Positions 4,814 to 7,511 of a stretch of 7,511 bases of DNA are shown here, one piece after another; position 1 is the stretch's first letter; each line of letters opens with the position of its first letter. The notes beneath the pieces were generated by a model. It saw only the letters and a program-made list of their open reading frames with translations. It did no database searches and was not told the DNA's origin. This DNA comes from UBA2943 sp946534895. GTDB lineage: Bacteria > Bacillota > Clostridia > Christensenellales > Aristaeellaceae. The position numbers were made by a program, and so were the translations under genes. The DNA lies in contig CAMNDE010000123.1 in the NCBI GenBank assembly GCA_946534895.1, forward strand, positions 1-7,511, written 5' to 3'.

Positions 4814-5956
4814 TCAGCCCACCAGGATCTGACCGTCCAGCATGACTTTCTTTACCACGGTGCTGCTGACCATGGGATCCCCGTCAGTGAGCACGATATC
4901 CGCGTCCTTTCCGGCTTCCAGGCTGCCCACCCGGTTCTCCACGCCGATATGCCTTGCGGGATTGATGGTGATGGCCTGAAGCGCCAGGAAGGGATCCATG
5001 CCCGCCTTCACGGCAAGCCCTGCGCACAGCGGCAGATACTGCTGGGGAATGACGGGAGCATCCGTGATAATGGAGACCTGCAGGCCGGCCGCAGCGAGCA
5101 CACCGGGCGTTTCCCAGGACTTGTTGAGAAGCTCCAGCTTGGAGGCGTTAGTAAGCGTGGGACCCACGGCCACCGGAACATGGGCCTTTTTCAGTTCCTC
5201 CACGATCAGATGGCCTTCCGTGCAGTGCTCAATGGTGATCTTCAGATCAAACTCCCTGGCAATCCGTATGGCGGTCATAATGTCATCGCTGCGGTGCGCG
5301 TGGGCTTTCAGCGGTATTTCACGCTTCAGTACGGGGATCAGGGCTTCCATCTTCATATCAAACTTGGGCTGCTTGGTGATGTCCCCTTCCGCCGCTTCCT
5401 TGCGGAGCATGTAATCCCGGGCCTCGAAAAGCGTCTGCCTGAGCTTTGCTGCCGTGGTCATACGGGCTGAGTCACACTTGTCCTTGTAGCAGCGCTTCGG
5501 ATTCTCGCCGAAAGCGCACTTCATGGCAACCGCCGGGGAGATCATGGCTTCTTCCACGGTTTTCCCATGCATTTTCACGGCCAGGAAGGTTCCGCCGAGC
5601 ACGTTTGCCGAGCCCGGGCCTGCAGCCACAGTGGTCACGCCGCCAGCCAGCGCCATGGGAATGGCCGCATCCATCGCGTAATAGCTGTCCATGCCCCTCA
5701 GCTGCGGACAGCAGATATCATTCATTTCATTATAGTCATAGGTGCTTCCCGTAGGTCCGCCGTATCCGTCCAGTCCGATATGACTGTGTGCATCCACAAA
5801 TCCCGGATAGGCGTTCAGTCCGGCAGCGTCCAGAACGCAGTCGTCTCCCTGAACGCTGCCGCCGACGGATACGATCTTTCCGTCCCGCACCAGAATATCT
5901 CCCTGATAGGGTTCCCTGTGAACGGCATCATGGATGCATGCATTGCGGATAATCAT
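4814..5956 (-). CDS. Metal-dependent amidohydrolase (imidazolonepropionase/prolidase-like), 380 aa
   Basis: This is a cytoplasmic amidohydrolase-superfamily enzyme that should hydrolyse a C-N bond of a cyclic or linear amide; the substrate cannot be told. AAGGAGG (5971-5965 on the minus strand) lies 8 nt before ATG 5956, an excellent start. The N-terminal beta-sandwich part (1-50) leads to GFVDAHSHIGLDGYG (52-66), with the metal ligands H57 and H59. GGVTTVAAGPGS (105-116) is family-typical. Further candidate ligands are H219 and H221 (KAHAHR), EHCTEGH with H244 and H249, and the catalytic D299 in ITDAP. K146 or E151 (MKCAFGENPKR) may serve near the binuclear site. The C-terminal signature NPARHIGVENRVGSLEAGKDADIVL (332-356) closes the composite beta domain. 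Length is normal and no catalytic residue appears missing. It heads a probable two-gene unit with the zinc-ribbon gene and has its own promoter. Confidence 0.93.
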   Translation of the reverse strand: MIIRNACIHDAVHREPYQGDILVRDGKIVSVGGSVQGDDCVLDAAGLNAYPGFVDAHSHIGLDGYGGPTGSTYDYNEMNDICCPQLRGMDSYYAMDAAIPMALAGGVTTVAAGPGSANVLGGTFLAVKMHGKTVEEAMISPAVAMKCAFGENPKRCYKDKCDSARMTTAAKLRQTLFEARDYMLRKEAAEGDITKQPKFDMKMEALIPVLKREIPLKAHAHRSDDIMTAIRIAREFDLKITIEHCTEGHLIVEELKKAHVPVAVGPTLTNASKLELLNKSWETPGVLAAAGLQVSIITDAPVIPQQYLPLCAGLAVKAGMDPFLALQAITINPARHIGVENRVGSLEAGKDADIVLTDGDPMVSSTVVKKVMLDGQILVG

Positions 5957-5996
5957 GTGTATTGCCTCCTTGTCTTTGTGCAGTTTCTTCTTAAGC

Positions 5997-6054
5997 GCTG
6001 ATATGTCTGCATATTACAACGCTCATACCCGTTTGTAAACAGCATGATATCAGC
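5997..6054. repeat. 8-bp inverted repeat flanking the amidohydrolase promoter
   Basis: GCTGATAT (5997-6004) and ATATCAGC (6047-6054) are inverted copies whose centres are 50 bp apart, one on the predicted start site and one just upstream of the -35 box. The outer copy includes the palindrome TGATATCA (6045-6052). The placement suits a paired operator, but a chance match is possible. Confidence 0.35.
6011..6039 (-). promoter_or_regulatory. Predicted sigma-A promoter of the amidohydrolase gene
   Basis: On the minus strand TTTACA (6039-6034) and TAATAT (6016-6011) are 17 nt apart. Transcription would begin near 6004, leaving a leader of about 48 nt before the ATG at 5956. Good consensus match, no experimental support. 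Confidence 0.6.
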
Positions 6055-6078
6055 CTCCGGCACGAACTGTCCTGCGAG

Positions 6079-6161
6079 GCATGTCAGGCTGCGGGACATG
6101 CAGAGCATAAACTGACCTTACCCGGCCGGGCCCTTTCCATGGTCCGGGGGCAAAGGTCAGT
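6079..6161 (+). repeat. Two hairpin blocks with a possible alternative pairing upstream of the GH5 gene
   Basis: Block one: GCATGTC (6079-6085) with GACATGC (6095-6101), a 7-bp stem and 9-nt loop. Block two: ACTGACCTT (6111-6119) with AAGGTCAGT (6153-6161), a perfect 9-bp outer stem that can continue inward, after a small asymmetric gap, through CCCGG (6121-6125) and CCGGG (6144-6148). GTCAG (6084-6088) could instead pair with CTGAC (6112-6116), which would break both blocks. No U-run follows either, so they are not ordinary terminators. They may be operators or a structured leader if GH5 transcription starts upstream of them; I see no confident plus-strand promoter there. Confidence 0.45.
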
Positions 6162-6204
6162 CCCGTGTTCCGCGGTTCATGCTTTTTCCGGGGAAAATTC
6201 CTGT

Positions 6205-6233
6205 TTGACGTATCCTTCGGTCAATGGCAACAT
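6205..6233 (+). promoter_or_regulatory. Weak candidate promoter of the GH5 gene
   Basis: TTGACG (6205-6210) is a good -35 box, but the hexamer 17 nt downstream, CAACAT (6228-6233), is a poor -10 match. TTGAC also forms a small inverted repeat with GTCAA (6220-6224). I list it because no better plus-strand promoter is visible in the region; an activator or an alternative sigma factor may be needed. Confidence 0.25.
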
Positions 6234-6358
6234 GCATTCAATCCACAGTCTGCTGCGCAAAAACCAACTGTCGTGATTCTTTCAGAAACATTGCTGATGA
6301 TCCCGCAGCCATCCCTGTTTTTTTTCTCTGTATTCTCACCTGGAGGAGGCAAGTTTCC

Positions 6359-7511
6359 ATGAAATGCATCACCGCTCAGGGAAATCATTTCTGTATTGAC
6401 GGCCAGCCAGTCATGCTCAGGGGAATTGGTGTCGGGAGCTGGCTGAATCTTGAACACTATGAGCTCGGCATCCCGGGCTGGGACGGACAGATCCGACAGG
6501 CGCTGTCAGAACGCTGTCCCGGATTCATGGACAGATTCACCCGCGGCTTTTTTACGGAAGCCGATGCCTCTTACCTGGTGTCCCTGGGCCTTACGTTCAT
6601 CCGGGTTCCTGTAAACCATCATCTGTTCTGGGATGAGGAAACCAACACCTGGCTCGAATACGTTTTTTCCCTCATCCGGCATCTGGGTGAAATCTGCGAA
6701 CATGCCGGCCTTTATTTCCTGCTGGACATGCACACCGCCCCCGGCGGCCAGAATCCGGACTGGCACAGTGAATGCAGAACCGGATTCCCGGAATTCTGGC
6801 ATTATCAGGTCTTCCGGGATATTTCAGCAGAAATGCTCAGGCGAATAGCCGCGGAACTGAAAGACTGTCCGGCTCTTCTGGGATACGATATCCTCAATGA
6901 GCCGGTTATTCCGGATGGATCCTGGGATATCATCAACCGTTATTTCCGCCAGGCAGTTGAAGCTGTTCGACAGGAAGATCCGCATCACCTGATTTTTCTG
7001 GAGGGAGATTTCTTTGCCATGAATTTCAGTCGGGTTGAAATTCCGGATGCGGATGGTCTCGCTCTTTCCCTTCACTTTTATGCGGGCGTCTGGCAAAGCG
7101 GCTTTCAGCATCTTCCACGCATGAAAAGGAAACTCGAGCTCTCAAGTTTTCTGGAAAGCATTCTGAAAACAATACAAGACAAAAATCTGCCCATTCTCTG
7201 CGGGGAAACAGGCTTTGACCACCTCGGCGAAGATGTCAGTTTCTGGCGGGGCGTGGTAGAAGACATTGTGGACTGCTTTGAGGAGCGCAGTATTTCCTGG
7301 TGTCTCTGGAATTACAAGGATATCGGTCTGATCGGCCTGGCTTCCCCGGATCCTGAGGGCAGGTGGATGAAAATGTGCGGCAAGATCGCCCTGCAGTGGA
7401 ATCATCACCGCGCGGAAAAGATCGGCTATGAAACAGCGGATGCTGCGGAAAGCATTCTTGGGCACGTTCTCACCCGGGAAGAAAAATATGCCCTCCAGTT
7501 TTCCGTTCGCG
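6359..7511 (+). CDS. GH5-family glycoside hydrolase (cellulase-like), intracellular, 3' end missing
   Basis: This retaining glycoside hydrolase of clan A/family 5 would hydrolyse beta-linked glucans, mannans or related oligosaccharides; specificity cannot be read. I see 384 codons from ATG 6359; GGAGGAGG (6342-6349) lies 9 nt upstream. The last codons reach the window edge without a stop. Landmarks in order: LRGIGVGSWLNLE (20-32, barrel start), LGLTFIRVPVNHH (76-88, conserved Arg82), LLDMHTAPGGQN (121-132), GYDILNEP (175-182) with acid/base Glu181, LHFY (238-241) with His239 and Tyr241, CGETGF (281-286) with nucleophile Glu283, and ISWCLWNYKD (312-321) with the substrate-stacking Trp. All catalytic positions are present. 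There is no signal peptide or membrane segment, so it should act in the cytoplasm on imported oligosaccharides. It is divergent from the amidohydrolase. The region after about 345 is past the catalytic core and its role is unknown. Confidence 0.93.
   Translation, partial: MKCITAQGNHFCIDGQPVMLRGIGVGSWLNLEHYELGIPGWDGQIRQALSERCPGFMDRFTRGFFTEADASYLVSLGLTFIRVPVNHHLFWDEETNTWLEYVFSLIRHLGEICEHAGLYFLLDMHTAPGGQNPDWHSECRTGFPEFWHYQVFRDISAEMLRRIAAELKDCPALLGYDILNEPVIPDGSWDIINRYFRQAVEAVRQEDPHHLIFLEGDFFAMNFSRVEIPDADGLALSLHFYAGVWQSGFQHLPRMKRKLELSSFLESILKTIQDKNLPILCGETGFDHLGEDVSFWRGVVEDIVDCFEERSISWCLWNYKDIGLIGLASPDPEGRWMKMCGKIALQWNHHRAEKIGYETADAAESILGHVLTREEKYALQFSVR

Larger units (their letters stand above)
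5957..6358. other. 402-base divergent intergenic region, dense in inverted repeats, no credible gene
   Basis: The stretch separates the divergent amidohydrolase and GH5 genes. It carries the amidohydrolase promoter (6011-6039), an 8-bp inverted repeat around that promoter, two hairpin-forming blocks (6079-6101 and 6111-6161), a small inverted repeat TTGAC/GTCAA (6205-6224), eight T in a row (6318-6325) and the GH5 ribosome binding site. The open frame at 6165-6362 (plus) has no ribosome binding site and low-quality sequence, and overlaps the GH5 start; I do not call it. Confidence 0.6.

Noticed and set aside
4784..5470. 228-residue plus-strand frame opposite the amidohydrolase
   Set aside because: It is a shadow of the amidohydrolase gene, whose motifs and start site are convincing.
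1..7511. CRISPR array, insertion sequence, phage, toxin-antitoxin pair, tRNA or rRNA gene
   Set aside because: I saw no regularly spaced repeats, transposase or integrase motifs, terminal inverted repeats with target duplications, tRNA cloverleaf or rRNA sequence. The genes read as ordinary chromosomal metabolism and transport.

Overview
The window looks like a piece of chromosome from an anaerobic, carbohydrate-using, Gram-positive-type bacterium. A gut or rumen clostridial or Christensenellales-like Firmicute is my best guess. The grounds are strong AGGAGG-type ribosome binding sites ahead of nearly every gene, an LplABC/YtcP-type sugar ABC importer divergent from an AraC-family regulator, sigma-A-like promoters and a cytoplasmic GH5 glycosidase. 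The taxon is inference; no rRNA or tRNA gene is present to fix it.

Layout. Positions 1-3012 (minus strand) hold a sugar-importer operon in the order permease (3012-2068), permease (2071-1172, overlapping by a TTG start) and secreted solute-binding protein (1097 to beyond base 1, cut by the window edge). A compact control region (3013-3262) carries back-to-back promoters for this operon and for an AraC-family regulator with an N-terminal cupin (3263-4135, plus strand). Positions 4136-4490 are a gene-free convergent zone with terminator-like hairpins, an AT-rich inverted repeat and a short direct repeat. Positions 5956-4491 (minus strand) form a two-gene unit: a metal-dependent amidohydrolase followed, after a 20-nt gap, by a 100-residue protein with two zinc ribbons. 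A 402-base intergenic region (5957-6358) holds the amidohydrolase promoter and a dense set of inverted repeats. A leaderless GH5-family glycoside hydrolase (6359 to beyond 7511, plus strand) runs off the right edge.

How the genes fit together. The AraC-type protein probably senses a sugar through its cupin domain and controls the divergent importer. The importer would bring in an oligosaccharide or glycoside; its ATPase is not encoded here and is probably a shared MsmX-type protein. The GH5 enzyme has no export signal and so probably hydrolyses imported oligosaccharides inside the cell. The amidohydrolase/zinc-ribbon pair has no evident link to sugar use and is a separate unit.

I found no clearly new multi-gene system, phage, transposon, CRISPR array or RNA gene. 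The less ordinary parts are the intergenic inverted repeats, the unlipidated binding protein placed last behind an intercistronic hairpin, and the amidohydrolase/double-zinc-ribbon pairing.
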